From NCBI GenBank assembly GCA_964418695.1, contig CAYQMN010000001.1, positions 231,178 to 295,177 on the forward strand: DNA of 64,000 nt. Reading direction: 5' to 3'. A program made the position numbers and the translations under genes. Positions 1 through 9,345 of this stretch are shown here, in pieces. The stretch comes from Prado023 sp964418695. Lineage in GTDB: Bacteria > Actinomycetota > Actinomycetes > S36-B12 > CAIYMF01. Below the pieces are notes generated by a model. That model was not told the origin of the DNA and did not search any database. It saw only the letters and a list, made by a program, of their open reading frames with translations. Position 1 is the first letter of the stretch; every line of letters starts with the position of its first letter.

Positions 1-857
<857 letters not shown>

Positions 858-939
858 GGGCGACTCCTGTCTGGCAGGGCGGGCGACTCGCAGAGGCTAC
901 CGCTTGCCGAAGCAGCGGGCGGCGGTCCCAGACCCGATC

Positions 940-957
940 TATCTTGACATCAAGATA
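940..957. promoter_or_regulatory. Perfect 8-bp-arm palindrome upstream of aconitase
   Basis: TATCTTGA-CA-TCAAGATA is a perfect inverted repeat with a 2-nt centre, 83 nt upstream of the aconitase start and in an AT-rich island inside very GC-rich DNA. Its two halves each contain TTGA, so it could overlap a -35 element. It looks like a dimeric regulator's operator; the regulator is not known to me. Confidence 0.5.
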
Positions 958-992
958 TCACCGGACCCCCGACTCCGCAGGGACGCACCGCA

Positions 993-2333
993 TCACCCCT
1001 GGTCAGGCGTGGGCTTCGTGAGGAGGGCCACGCACTCGACGTGCTGGGTCGTGGGGAACAGGTCCAGGGCTACCAGCTCGGTCAGCTGGTAGCCACACTC
1101 GTGGAAGGTCGCCACGTCTCGGGCCAGGGCGACCGGGTCGCACGCGACATAGACGATCCGGCGGGCGCCCCAGCCGGCCACGGCCTGCACGACCGCGCGG
1201 CCCGCGCCGACCCGCGGAGGGTCCAGCACCACGAGGTCGGCCCGGGTCCGGCGCCCGGCCGCGGCGACCCAGCGCTCCACGGGCGCGCGCACGACGCGAG
1301 CGCCGCCCCGATCGTCGTTGAGCGCGGCCAGCTCGGTCGCGCGACGGTCCGACTCGACGAGCGTCACCCCCAGCTCGCCGCCCACTGCCGCACGCAGGCT
1401 CAGCCCGAACAGGCCCACCCCCGAGTAGAGGTCCACCAGGCGCTCGCCGGGGCGCGGGCCGATCATCCGGCGCACCTGGCCGACCAGCGCGTCGGCGGCG
1501 CCTGGATGCACCTGCCAGAACCCGTCGGCGGCCACCCACCACGAGCGCCCCGCGGCGGGCTGCCGGATCGGGCCCGGCACCGGATCGCCCTTCACCAGGG
1601 CCATCGGCGCACGACCCCCGGCCACCACGAACCGCACTCGCGAGCCAGCCGGCCAGGTCCGGCCGAACAGGCCGAGCGGGGCCATTCGCGGGTCGAGCTG
1701 GGGGCAGCCGGGAGCCGGCACCACGTCGTGGGACCGCGCCGAGAGGAAGCCCGCCCGACCGTCGCCGTCCACGCTCAGGGTGCCCCGGGTGCGCCAACCC
1801 AGCCCATCCGCCCGCAGCCGCGCGACCTCGGCCGACGCGACCTCGCCCGGGGCCTCGCCCGGCACCGCCTCGCCGGACGCCATCTCGCCCTCCGCCCCGG
1901 ACGCCGTCTCGTCGGGAAACGGCACCGGCTCGACCTGGAACGACTCGGGCAGCTCGACTCCGGCGAACCGCGACAGCGACTCGCGGACCACCTGCTCCTT
2001 GAGCCTGCGGGAGGCCGGCCAGGTGGCGTGCTGCCAGTCGCAGCCCCCGCACACCCCCGCGATCGGGCAGGGCGCCGGCCGTCGATCGGGGCTGGCGACG
2101 AGCACCTCCATCGCCGCCGCGCGGACGAACCGGCCCTTGCGCCCCACCGACGTGACCCGCGCTCGGACCCGCTCGCCGGGCAGGGCGTCGCGCACGAAAA
2201 GCACCCGCCCCTCGTGCCGGGCGACGCAGTGGCCACCGTGCGCAACCGCACCGACCTCGACCGTGATCTCGGCGCCCACCGCCAGATCGTCGCCGCCGGG
2301 CTCAGCGGCCGGCTGATCGTCGGCTACCGCCAC
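993..2333 (-). CDS. TrmA/RlmD-family RNA (uracil-C5)-methyltransferase
   Basis: A SAM-dependent enzyme that methylates C5 of a uridine in rRNA or tRNA; 446 residues. In order: an N-terminal TRAM-like stretch (GAEITVEVGAVAHGGHCVAR), the cysteine cluster CPIAGVCGGCDWQ that binds a [4Fe-4S] cluster in RumA relatives, SAM motif LVDLYSGVGLFGLSL, the LVVLDPPRVGAG motif and the catalytic-cysteine block VYVACDPVALARD near the C-terminus. The GTG start at 2331-2333 overlaps the last ten bases of the upstream transporter gene, so the two are probably translated together; a longer frame upstream is antisense shadow. The same neighbour pairing occurs in M. tuberculosis (Rv2689c-Rv2690c, from recall). Whether the target is rRNA or tRNA cannot be read from the sequence. 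Confidence 0.9.
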   Translation of the reverse strand: MAVADDQPAAEPGGDDLAVGAEITVEVGAVAHGGHCVARHEGRVLFVRDALPGERVRARVTSVGRKGRFVRAAAMEVLVASPDRRPAPCPIAGVCGGCDWQHATWPASRRLKEQVVRESLSRFAGVELPESFQVEPVPFPDETASGAEGEMASGEAVPGEAPGEVASAEVARLRADGLGWRTRGTLSVDGDGRAGFLSARSHDVVPAPGCPQLDPRMAPLGLFGRTWPAGSRVRFVVAGGRAPMALVKGDPVPGPIRQPAAGRSWWVAADGFWQVHPGAADALVGQVRRMIGPRPGERLVDLYSGVGLFGLSLRAAVGGELGVTLVESDRRATELAALNDDRGGARVVRAPVERWVAAAGRRTRADLVVLDPPRVGAGRAVVQAVAGWGARRIVYVACDPVALARDVATFHECGYQLTELVALDLFPTTQHVECVALLTKPTPDQG

Positions 2334-4360
2334 GCTCCCTCGCTCTGGGCCGTGTCCCCGGAGACCGTCTGGGTGTCCAGACCCTCCGCGACTCCGCGGC
2401 GCAGTGCCCCCGGTCCGTGCACCTCGGTCGACTCCCCGATCCGCTCGCTGGACAGCAGCTGCCACGGCACCGAGACGACCATGACCCCGGGCGTGAACAG
2501 CAGCCGAGTCTTCAGGCGCAGCGCGCTCTGGTTGTGCAGCACCTGCTCCCACCAGTGCCCCACCACGTACTCGGGGACGAACACCGTGACCAGCTCGCGC
2601 GGCGAGGTCCGGTTCAGGCCGCGCACGTAGTCCACGATCGGGCGGGTGATCTCGCGGTACGGCGAGTCCAGCACCTTCAGCGAGACCGGGATCCCGCGCC
2701 GGTCCCACTCGGCCTGCAGCCGCCGGGTCCCCTCGTCGTCCACACTGACCGTGATCGCCTCAAGCGAGGAGGGGCGGGTCGCCCGCGCGTAGGCCAGCGC
2801 GCGCATGGTCGGCTTGTGCAGCTTGGAGACCAGCACGATCGCGTGGACCCGGCTGGGCAGCGTGACGACCTCCTCGTCGCCGGCCGCCAGCTCGATCGAG
2901 ACCCGGTCGTAGTGCGCGTGGATGGCCCGCATGAGCAGGTACAGCAGCGGCATCGCGATGCAGACGATCCACGCGCCCTTGGTGAACTTGGTGGCCAGCA
3001 CGATGGTCAGCACCGTGCCGGTCAGCACGAAGCCGATCGAGTTGATCACCCGGCTGCGCTGCATGGTCAGGCGCACCCGGGAGTCCCGCTCGGTGCGCAG
3101 GTGACGGGTCCAGTGCCGGATCATCCCGAGCTGGCTGAGCGTGAACGAGACGAAGACGCCGACGATGTAGAGCTGGATCAGGCCGGAGACCTGCGCCTGG
3201 TAGACCACGATCAGCAGAACCGCGAGCCCGGCCAGCATCACGATGCCGTTGCTGTAGGCCAGCCGGTCGCCGCGGGTGTGCAGCTGCCGGGGCAGGTACC
3301 CGTCGCGGGCCAGGATCGAGCCGAGCACCGGGAATCCGTTGAACGCCGTGTTGGCGGCCAGCACCAGGATCGTGGCGGTCACCACGGCCACCACGATCGC
3401 CAGCCCCGGCGCGTTGGAGAAGACGGTCTCGGCCACCTGGGCGATCACGGTCTTCTGGTAGGTGCCGGCTGGCATGCCGATCAGGTCCGCGTCGTCGCTG
3501 GCCACGTGGACCTGGGTCCTCAGGGCCAGCCAGGTGATCCCCACGAACATGGTCATGGAGATGGTGCCCAGCAGCAGCAGCGTGGTGGCGGCGTTGCGGC
3601 TCTTGGGCGGGCGGAACGCCGGCACCCCGTTGCTGATCGCCTCGACCCCGGTCAGCGCCGTGGTGCCCGAGGAGAAGGCGCGCGCCACCAGGAACAGCAG
3701 CGCCAGGCCCGAGTAGGTCGACTCCGGGGTGACGAACCAGTCGGCGGACTCCGCGCGCAGCTCGTCGCCGGAGGCCACCCGGACGATCGCCCAGATCAGC
3801 ATGGTGACGATCACGAGGATGAACGCGTACGTCGGGACCGCGAAGGCCATCCCGGACTCCCGCACGCCGCGCAGGTTCATCAGCGTGAGCAGGACGACCA
3901 GGCCCACCGCGAGCAGGACCTTGTGCTCTTGCACCGGATCGAAGGCCGAGGCCACGTTGGCCACCGCCGACGAGATGCTGACCGCGACCGTGAGCACGTA
4001 GTCGACGAGCAGGGCGCTGGCGGTGAACAGGCCCGCGCGCGGCCCGATGTTCGTCGTGACGACCTCGTAGTCGCCGCCGCCGGAGGGATAGGCGTGCACG
4101 TTCTGCCGGTAGGAGGCCACGACCACCGCGTAGACGAGCACCACCGCCGCGGCCACCCACGGCGCGTAGGCGAAGTACGCGACGCCGCCCAGGGACAGGA
4201 CGAGCAGGATCTCCTGGGTCGCGTAGGCGTTGGAGGACAGTGCGTCAGAGGCGAACACCGGCAGCGCGATCCGCTTGGGCAGCAGCGTCTCGCCCAGCTG
4301 TCGGGTGTTCAGAGCGCGGCCGAAGACGACCCGCTTGACCCGATCCCGCACGTGAACCAC
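2324..4360 (-). CDS. APC-superfamily transporter with C-terminal cytosolic domain (Rv2690c/KimA-like)
   Basis: A 678-residue membrane transporter. The N-terminal half carries about twelve hydrophobic segments starting after LLPKRIALPVFASDALSSNAY, a block typical of the APC/KUP-like family; about residue 470 onward is a soluble universal-stress-like domain (RVHAIVLVSKLHKPTMRALAYA, AITVSVDDEGTR). The gene is divergent from two TrkA genes, as in M. tuberculosis, and the KimA relatives with the same two-part build import potassium. Potassium (or proton/potassium) transport is therefore inferred; annotation as an amino-acid permease would rest on fold only. GTG at 4358-4360 is chosen because TAGCAT lies eight nucleotides upstream, fitting a leaderless start; GTG at 4351 is possible. 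The 3' end overlaps the methyltransferase gene. Confidence 0.85.
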   Translation of the reverse strand: MVHVRDRVKRVVFGRALNTRQLGETLLPKRIALPVFASDALSSNAYATQEILLVLSLGGVAYFAYAPWVAAAVVLVYAVVVASYRQNVHAYPSGGGDYEVVTTNIGPRAGLFTASALLVDYVLTVAVSISSAVANVASAFDPVQEHKVLLAVGLVVLLTLMNLRGVRESGMAFAVPTYAFILVIVTMLIWAIVRVASGDELRAESADWFVTPESTYSGLALLFLVARAFSSGTTALTGVEAISNGVPAFRPPKSRNAATTLLLLGTISMTMFVGITWLALRTQVHVASDDADLIGMPAGTYQKTVIAQVAETVFSNAPGLAIVVAVVTATILVLAANTAFNGFPVLGSILARDGYLPRQLHTRGDRLAYSNGIVMLAGLAVLLIVVYQAQVSGLIQLYIVGVFVSFTLSQLGMIRHWTRHLRTERDSRVRLTMQRSRVINSIGFVLTGTVLTIVLATKFTKGAWIVCIAMPLLYLLMRAIHAHYDRVSIELAAGDEEVVTLPSRVHAIVLVSKLHKPTMRALAYARATRPSSLEAITVSVDDEGTRRLQAEWDRRGIPVSLKVLDSPYREITRPIVDYVRGLNRTSPRELVTVFVPEYVVGHWWEQVLHNQSALRLKTRLLFTPGVMVVSVPWQLLSSERIGESTEVHGPGALRRGVAEGLDTQTVSGDTAQSEGAWR

Positions 4361-4368
4361 GGAGGGCC

Positions 4369-4374
4369 ATGCTA
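4369..4374 (-). promoter_or_regulatory. -10 element TAGCAT of the APC transporter gene
   Basis: TAGCAT on the minus strand ends eight nucleotides before the chosen GTG, placing the transcription start at or next to the start codon. Confidence 0.4.
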
Positions 4375-4492
4375 CGGGCGCACCGGCAGCCTTTCCGCGC
4401 GTGTGGACAGCGAGCGGCGGATGTCGTGGGCAGGGGCGGAGTCGGGACCGCGCGAGGAGCGCCGCCGCGCACCTGCGACCTTTCGTCGCGTG

Positions 4493-4498
4493 TAGCGT
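4493..4498 (+). promoter_or_regulatory. -10 element TAGCGT of the trkA pair
   Basis: TAGCGT lies six nucleotides before the GTG at 4505; no Shine-Dalgarno sequence is visible, so a leaderless mRNA is likely. Confidence 0.45.
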
Positions 4499-4504
4499 GT
4501 CCGC

Positions 4505-5170
4505 GTGCACATCGTGATCCTCGGGTGCGGCCGGGTCGGCTCGGCGCTGGCCCACACGCTGGACACCCAGGGTCACTCGGTGGCGATCATCGACCAGACC
4601 AGCGAGGCGTTCCGCAAGCTGCACCCGGACTTCAACGGCCAGACCGTCGTGGGCATCGGCTACGACCGCGACACGATGGTCGAGGCGGGCATCCAGCGCG
4701 CCCAGGCGTTCGCGGCCTGCAGCAGCGGGGACAACACCAACATCATCGCCGCGCGGGTGGCTCGCGAGACGTTCGGCGTCGAGAACGTGGTCGCCCGCAT
4801 CTACGACCCGCGGCGCGCGGAGGTCTACCAGCGCCTGGGCATCCCGACCGTGGCCAGCGTCGCGTGGAGCACCGACCAGATGCTGCGCCGGCTGCTGCCC
4901 CTGGACGCCCAGGAGGAGTGGACCGACCCGAGCGGCACGGTCGCCCTGGCCGAGATGCAGGTGCACACCGGCTGGTACGGGCGGCTGGTGTTCGACCTGC
5001 AGGACTCGACCGGCGCTCGCATCGCCTTCCTCACCCGCTTCGGCTCGGCCGTGCTGCCCGTGCGCGACACCGTCCTGCAGGACGGCGACATCGTGCACGT
5101 GCTGCTGATGCGCTCGGACGAGACCGCCGTCCAGGCGATCTTCCGCCAGCCGCCGGAGGCGCACGCATGA
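4505..5170 (+). CDS. TrkA-family potassium uptake regulator, first of pair (CeoB-like)
   Basis: A 221-residue cytosolic regulatory subunit of a potassium channel or transporter. It has an N-terminal RCK/TrkA-N Rossmann domain (MHIVILGCGRVGSALAHTL, with the glycine-rich nucleotide loop; acidic residue at the end of strand 2 in VAIIDQTSEAF) and a TrkA-C domain from about residue 140 (AEMQVHTGWYGRLVFDL). It overlaps the next TrkA gene by four bases (ATGA), so the two are co-translated and probably form a hetero-oligomer, as CeoB/CeoC do in mycobacteria. No TrkH/TrkG membrane subunit is in the window; the divergent APC transporter is the obvious candidate partner (inference). Confidence 0.9.
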   Translation: MHIVILGCGRVGSALAHTLDTQGHSVAIIDQTSEAFRKLHPDFNGQTVVGIGYDRDTMVEAGIQRAQAFAACSSGDNTNIIAARVARETFGVENVVARIYDPRRAEVYQRLGIPTVASVAWSTDQMLRRLLPLDAQEEWTDPSGTVALAEMQVHTGWYGRLVFDLQDSTGARIAFLTRFGSAVLPVRDTVLQDGDIVHVLLMRSDETAVQAIFRQPPEAHA

Positions 5171-5826
5171 GGGTCTGCATCGCCGGGGCCGGCAAGGTCG
5201 GCAAGGCCATCGCCCGCGAGCTGATGGCCAACGGCCACGACGTGCTGCTCATCGACCGCGACCCCGAGGAGGCGCGCGTCGGCTCGGTGGGCGAGGCGCA
5301 CATGCTCTGCGCGGACGCCTGCGAGGTGTCCGCACTCGAAGAGGCCCAGCTGCAGACCTGCCAGGTGGTGGTGGCGGCCACCGGCGACGACAAGGTCAAC
5401 CTGGTCGTGTCCCTGCTGGCCAAGACCGAGTTCGGGGTGCCGCGCGTGGTCGCGCGCGTGAACCATCCCAAGAACGAGTGGCTGTTCGACGAGGCCTGGG
5501 GCGTCGACGTGGCCGTGTCGACCCCGCAGATGCTCTCGGCGCTGGTGGAGGAGGCGGTCACGGTCGGCGACCTGGTCCGGCTGTTCACCTTCCGGCAGAG
5601 CAACGCCACCCTGGTCGAGCTGACCCTGGGCGCGGACTCCCCCGTCGTCGGGCAGCGCGTGGGCGACGTCAGCTGGCCCCCGGACACCGCGCTCGTGGCG
5701 ATCCTGCGCCACGGCCAGGTGATCGCCCCCAGCCCCGACGACCCCCTGGAGAGCGGCGACGAGCTGCTGTTCGTCTCCACCCCCGATCAGGAGCAGGCCA
5801 TCGAGGAGCTGCTCAGCCCCCACTGA
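5167..5826 (+). CDS. TrkA-family potassium uptake regulator, second of pair (CeoC-like)
   Basis: A 219-residue RCK/TrkA protein: Rossmann domain beginning MRVCIAGAGKVGKAIAREL with acidic LLIDRDPEEA after strand 2, then a TrkA-C domain (LVELTLGADSPVVGQRVGDV ... PLESGDELLFVS). Nucleotide (NAD(H) or ATP) binding gates the partner transporter in this family. Start ATG overlaps the stop of the first TrkA gene. It is slightly shorter than, and only distantly similar to, the first copy, so the pair is an old duplication rather than a recent repeat. Confidence 0.9.
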   Translation: MRVCIAGAGKVGKAIARELMANGHDVLLIDRDPEEARVGSVGEAHMLCADACEVSALEEAQLQTCQVVVAATGDDKVNLVVSLLAKTEFGVPRVVARVNHPKNEWLFDEAWGVDVAVSTPQMLSALVEEAVTVGDLVRLFTFRQSNATLVELTLGADSPVVGQRVGDVSWPPDTALVAILRHGQVIAPSPDDPLESGDELLFVSTPDQEQAIEELLSPH

Positions 5827-5840
5827 GCAGGCCCGACGGA

Positions 5841-6761
5841 TCAGGGCAGCAGCACCCCCAGCTCCGTGAGCCCGCGCACATGCGCCGCCGCGGCCAGGGC
5901 TACCGGGGCTCGGCGGGACAGGTCCATCGTGTTGGTGCCCATCAGCGAGCGCAGGCGCTCATCCGGGGCGATCACGACCACCCGCTTGCCCGCCGCGCGC
6001 AGCGCCGACACCTCGCGGTCCAGACCCATCCGCAGCGGCACCCGCAGGGCGTTCGTCCAGCTCAGATGCGTCCGGTCGGCGGTGGCCAGCGGCGCGCTCA
6101 CCACCACGACGTCGACCTCGGCGTCGCCCAGCAGGTCGGCGTTGTTCATGGACCACACTCCCCCGTCGACGTGGCGCACTCCGTCGATGACCACGGGCGC
6201 GAAGTAGCCCGGGATCGCGCACGAGGCCGAGATCGCGTCGCGCAGCGGCGCGCTCGCGTCCCGGCCGAACACGACCCGCGCGCCGGTGTCCAGGCGCACG
6301 GCCGTGATCCACGTAGGGCGCCGCGGCCACACGCTGAACACCGAGCCGACCCCGGACACCGCGCCCATCGAGTCGACGGTCCCCTCGGGCAGCAGGGCGG
6401 CGGCCAGGTGCTGGGGCCGGAAGGCCCACGGCCGGCGGGCCATCGCTGCCAGCAGCTCCGGCGACCCCGGGCGCAGCGAGCGGCGGCCGGCGCGCTGCGG
6501 CTGCGACATCGGGCCCAAGCCGGCCAGCACCGCCCGGCCCTCGGCGGAGGGGGCACGCCCGCTCATGCGCGCCACGAAGTCCGGGCCCGGCAGCCCGGCG
6601 CGCAGCAGCGCGGCGCTCGTGGAGCCCGCGGAGGTGCCGACCGCGACCGCCGCCGACCGGGGATCCCACCCGGCAGCGGCCAGCCCGGCCAGCACCCCGG
6701 CGTGGAAGGCGGTGCCGGTCAGCCCCCCGCCGCCGAGCACCAGCCCGACCCGCAAGGTCAC
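5841..6761 (-). CDS. Patatin-like phospholipase/esterase
   Basis: A 306-residue cytoplasmic serine lipase of the patatin fold. Visible motifs are the oxyanion-hole loop GGGGLTGTAFHAGVL near residue 10, the nucleophile elbow GTSAGS (Ser within G-T-S-A-G, about residue 43) and the Asp of the dyad in VRHVDGGVWSMNNADLL (D-G-G, about residue 197). All catalytic elements are present. GTG at 6759-6761 overlaps the stop of the DUF3159 gene by four bases with GGAG just upstream, so it is the last gene of the operon that reads from 7851 downward. Substrate is unknown; phospholipid or acyl-glycerol hydrolysis is the family activity. Confidence 0.88.
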   Translation of the reverse strand: MTLRVGLVLGGGGLTGTAFHAGVLAGLAAAGWDPRSAAVAVGTSAGSTSAALLRAGLPGPDFVARMSGRAPSAEGRAVLAGLGPMSQPQRAGRRSLRPGSPELLAAMARRPWAFRPQHLAAALLPEGTVDSMGAVSGVGSVFSVWPRRPTWITAVRLDTGARVVFGRDASAPLRDAISASCAIPGYFAPVVIDGVRHVDGGVWSMNNADLLGDAEVDVVVVSAPLATADRTHLSWTNALRVPLRMGLDREVSALRAAGKRVVVIAPDERLRSLMGTNTMDLSRRAPVALAAAAHVRGLTELGVLLP

Positions 6762-7465
6762 GAGGAGGACTCCCCGGTGGTCGCCTGCTCCCCGGCCGCG
6801 AGCGCGGCATCGATAGCGCGCGCATGATCGGCGGCCTGCACCGCGGGGTGCATGATCCGGTAGGTCAGGAACGCCGTGAGCAGGAACAGCGGCCAGCCGA
6901 GCAGGATCTTGGCCACCGACAGCGGACCGATCGCCCCGGCCAGGTAGAGCGGAACCTGGACCACCAGCCGCAGCGCGAACATCACCACCCACAGCCACGA
7001 CGTGGTGCGCGCGGCGGCCATCATCTGTGGGTCGGCCCGCCACCCGGACATGTCGCCGCGCATCGCGTTGACGATCACCCCGATCAGCGGCCAGCGCACC
7101 AGGATCGAGATCAGGAAGGCCGAGCCGTACGCGATGTTGATCCCCAGCCCGAGGGCGAAGAAGTCCTGGGCTCGCCCGGTGCGCGCGGCGAAGAATGCCG
7201 AGAGCGCCACGCCCAGGAAGCCGCCGAGCACCTGGCTGAGCGACTCACGCCGCACGAGCCGGATCACGGCGAGGATCGCCCCGCTGGCGACCGCCGCGAT
7301 CAGCGACGGGTTCAGCTGCTGGCCGGTCGCCAGATACGCGACCACGAACACGATCGGCGGGATCCCGGAGTCGATCATCCCCCGCCAGCCGCCGACCGCC
7401 TTGTCCAGCATCGCGCGGTCGACGCCGACCGCCTGCTGCGCGTCGACGGACTCCTGCGTGCTCAT
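6758..7465 (-). CDS. DUF3159 multipass membrane protein
   Basis: A 235-residue integral membrane protein of the actinobacterial DUF3159 family (Rv2693c-like). After a short polar N-terminus there are about six hydrophobic segments, such as IPPIVFVVAYLATG, LIAAVASGAILAVIRLV, VLGGFLGVALSAFFA and WPLIGVIVNAM, with a characteristic GQQLNPSLIAAVASG stretch. Function is unknown. It overlaps both neighbours by four bases (OB-fold gene upstream, patatin gene downstream), making a three-gene translationally coupled operon conserved with mycobacteria except for the patatin. Confidence 0.85.
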   Translation of the reverse strand: MSTQESVDAQQAVGVDRAMLDKAVGGWRGMIDSGIPPIVFVVAYLATGQQLNPSLIAAVASGAILAVIRLVRRESLSQVLGGFLGVALSAFFAARTGRAQDFFALGLGINIAYGSAFLISILVRWPLIGVIVNAMRGDMSGWRADPQMMAAARTTSWLWVVMFALRLVVQVPLYLAGAIGPLSVAKILLGWPLFLLTAFLTYRIMHPAVQAADHARAIDAALAAGEQATTGESSS

Positions 7466-7851
7466 GGGGTGGACGGGGGCAGCAGCGTGTACCGCGGGTT
7501 GAAGATGGTCGGGCGCTCGGTGTTGTTGGTGATCCGCCCGACGACGACCAGGCCCCGGCCCGGCTCGATCCCGTGAATCCGCCGCCGGCCCAGCCAGACC
7601 ACGAGAAGGCGCCCGGACCCGTCGTACAGCTCGGCCTCGACCGCGGGAACGCCCTCGCGGGGCCGCAGGGTCACCGAGCGCAGCACGCCGCTGACCTCGA
7701 CCGGGGAACCCGGGCAGCACTCGCCGATCGGAGTCGCGCCGAGGCTGCGCACCTCGCCCTGCAGCTGCTCGGCCTGCTGGTCGGCCTTGCTCTGGCCCAG
7801 CGCGGCGGCCAGCCGGCGCAAGCCACGAGGCCGATCGACTGTGGTGGACAT
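7462..7851 (-). CDS. OB-fold nucleic-acid-binding protein (Rv2694c-like)
   Basis: A 129-residue protein with an OB-fold of the kind seen in single-strand DNA/RNA binders: PVEVSGVLRSVTLRPREG, VEAELYDGSGRLLVVWLGRRRI and VVVGRITNNTERPTIFNPRY form the alternating beta-strand pattern from about residue 50. The first 45 residues are a charged helix. Partner nucleic acid is not known. ATG at 7849-7851; its stop overlaps the DUF3159 start. It sits in the same position in the M. tuberculosis gene order. Confidence 0.82.
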   Translation of the reverse strand: MSTTVDRPRGLRRLAAALGQSKADQQAEQLQGEVRSLGATPIGECCPGSPVEVSGVLRSVTLRPREGVPAVEAELYDGSGRLLVVWLGRRRIHGIEPGRGLVVVGRITNNTERPTIFNPRYTLLPPSTP

Positions 7852-7962
7852 GCGCAGAAGGCTACGCGCTCCCGGGGCACTGTCCTGCCCGAGCACGCGC
7901 CGATCAGCGAGTCTGGGTGGTCCCAGCGAGTCTCGCCGGGCTCCAGCGGGTCTCGTCAGCGC

Positions 7963-8775
7963 TCAGCGGGTCTCGGTGATCTCCGGGCCGCGCTCGAACG
8001 GGTCCAGCCCGGCGAACCGCTCACCGCCCTCGCCGCGCTCGTCCTCGTCCACGTCCTCCTCCAGCTCGACCTGCAGCACCGCGTCGTCGCCGGCGGGCGG
8101 CTGCTCGGGCAGCACCAGCGGCAGCGGGTCGCCGGGGGCCATCGCGCTCGCGCCGCGCACCACGATCGTCTGGCGGATCAGCCGGTGCAGGGCGTCCTGC
8201 GGATCAGGCTCCACCGCGGCCCGGCCCAGGAACACGATCCGCAGCATCCACCGCGGCCCGTCGACCCCGGCGTAGCGGACCTGCTGCATCGCCTGGCGCC
8301 CGTCGGGGGTGGTCACCGGCACCAGCGCCTGCACCTCGGGGCCGAACTCTCCGACGTCCTCCAGGACCTTCGCGCCCTTCGTCCGGCCCAGCTCGGCCAG
8401 GATCTCGGCGCGCATCTCGTCCCACAGTCCCTCGGACCGGGGCGCCGCGAACGGCTGCAGCTGCACGCCGGCGTCGCCGAGGATCGCGGTCAGCGCGCGC
8501 ACCTGCTGGGAGTTGGGGTCGGCCTCCAGCTGCACCTCGAGATCGGGCAGCCCGGGCACGATCAGCGCGCCCAGCGAGAGGCGCGGCAGGCTCTGGTCGG
8601 CGCGGTCGGCGTCCGACTCGTCGAACGGCCCCTCTGCCGGCTCGCCACCCTGGTCGGCGTCCGGCTCCGCGTCGGCATCGCCGGAGCCGGGGGCGTCGGA
8701 CTCGGTCGCCTCGAGGGCTGCCTGGTCGTCGGGGTCGCCCCCCTGGGATGCCTTGCGGCGACGGAAACGGGCCAT
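7963..8775 (-). CDS. DUF3710 conserved actinobacterial protein
   Basis: A 270-residue soluble protein. The N-terminus is basic (MARFRRRKASQGG), residues 15-60 are a highly acidic low-complexity stretch, and the conserved DUF3710 domain runs from about residue 65 to 240 (LIVPGLPDLEVQLEAD, WDEMRAEILAELGR, VRYAGVDGPRWMLRIVFLG). Function unknown. AGGAGG lies at good spacing before the ATG. It is immediately downstream of the dUTPase gene on the same strand, a pairing kept across Actinobacteria. Confidence 0.85.
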   Translation of the reverse strand: MARFRRRKASQGGDPDDQAALEATESDAPGSGDADAEPDADQGGEPAEGPFDESDADRADQSLPRLSLGALIVPGLPDLEVQLEADPNSQQVRALTAILGDAGVQLQPFAAPRSEGLWDEMRAEILAELGRTKGAKVLEDVGEFGPEVQALVPVTTPDGRQAMQQVRYAGVDGPRWMLRIVFLGRAAVEPDPQDALHRLIRQTIVVRGASAMAPGDPLPLVLPEQPPAGDDAVLQVELEEDVDEDERGEGGERFAGLDPFERGPEITETR

Positions 8776-8800
8776 GCGAACCTCCTGGGGACGGCTCAGG

Positions 8801-9286
8801 CTACCCGCCCGCGTGACCTCCGGTGGAACCGAAGCCGCCGGCTCCGCGCGCCGAGCCCGGCAGGCTGGTCACCTCGTGGAAGCGCGCGCGGACCACCGGC
8901 TGGACCACCAGCTGGGCGATCCGGTCTCCCTTGCGGAACGTCACGGAGCGCACCGGGTCCAGGTTGATGACGCTGACCCTGATCTCGCCGCGGTAGCCGG
9001 CATCGATCGTGCCCGGAGCGTTCACCAGCGACACCCCGTGCCGGGCCGCCAGCCCGCTGCGCGGGTGCACGAACGCGGCCAGCCCCGGCGGCAGCGCCAG
9101 CGCGATCCCGGTCGGCAGCAGGGCCCGCTCGCCGGGCGCGAGCGTCACCTCCTGGGTGGTGACCAGATCCGCCCCGGCGTCGCCGGGATGCTCGTAGGCG
9201 GGGATCGGCACGTCGGGGTCCAGCCGCACGAGCAGCACGTCGGCCTGTGCGCCGACACCGCTGTCGGCCGGTCCTGAGGGGGTCAC
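8801..9286 (-). CDS. dut: dUTP diphosphatase
   Basis: Hydrolyses dUTP to dUMP and pyrophosphate, keeping uracil out of DNA and feeding dTMP synthesis. All five trimeric dUTPase motifs are present in 161 residues: HPGDAGADLVT (I), HPRSGLAARHGVSLVN (II), GTIDAGYRGEIRV (III), FRKGDRIAQLVVQPV (IV) and the C-terminal P-loop-like GAGGFGSTGGH (V). The GTG at 9284-9286 has no ribosome binding site but TAGGGT ends six nucleotides upstream, indicating a leaderless message shared with DUF3710. Confidence 0.95.
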   Translation of the reverse strand: MTPSGPADSGVGAQADVLLVRLDPDVPIPAYEHPGDAGADLVTTQEVTLAPGERALLPTGIALALPPGLAAFVHPRSGLAARHGVSLVNAPGTIDAGYRGEIRVSVINLDPVRSVTFRKGDRIAQLVVQPVVRARFHEVTSLPGSARGAGGFGSTGGHAGG

Positions 9287-9292
9287 GCACGG

Positions 9293-9298
9293 ACCCTA
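9293..9298 (-). promoter_or_regulatory. -10 element TAGGGT of dut
   Basis: Minus-strand TAGGGT followed by six nucleotides and the GTG start of dut. Confidence 0.45.
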
Positions 9299-9345
9299 GC
9301 GGGGTCCCGATCCGGGCCTCTCCACGCCCGTGCCACCCTGTGCGC

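Noticed and set aside
2417..4495. 692-aa plus-strand open frame
   Set aside because: Antisense shadow of the APC transporter gene; His/Arg/Asp/Gly-rich with no domain.
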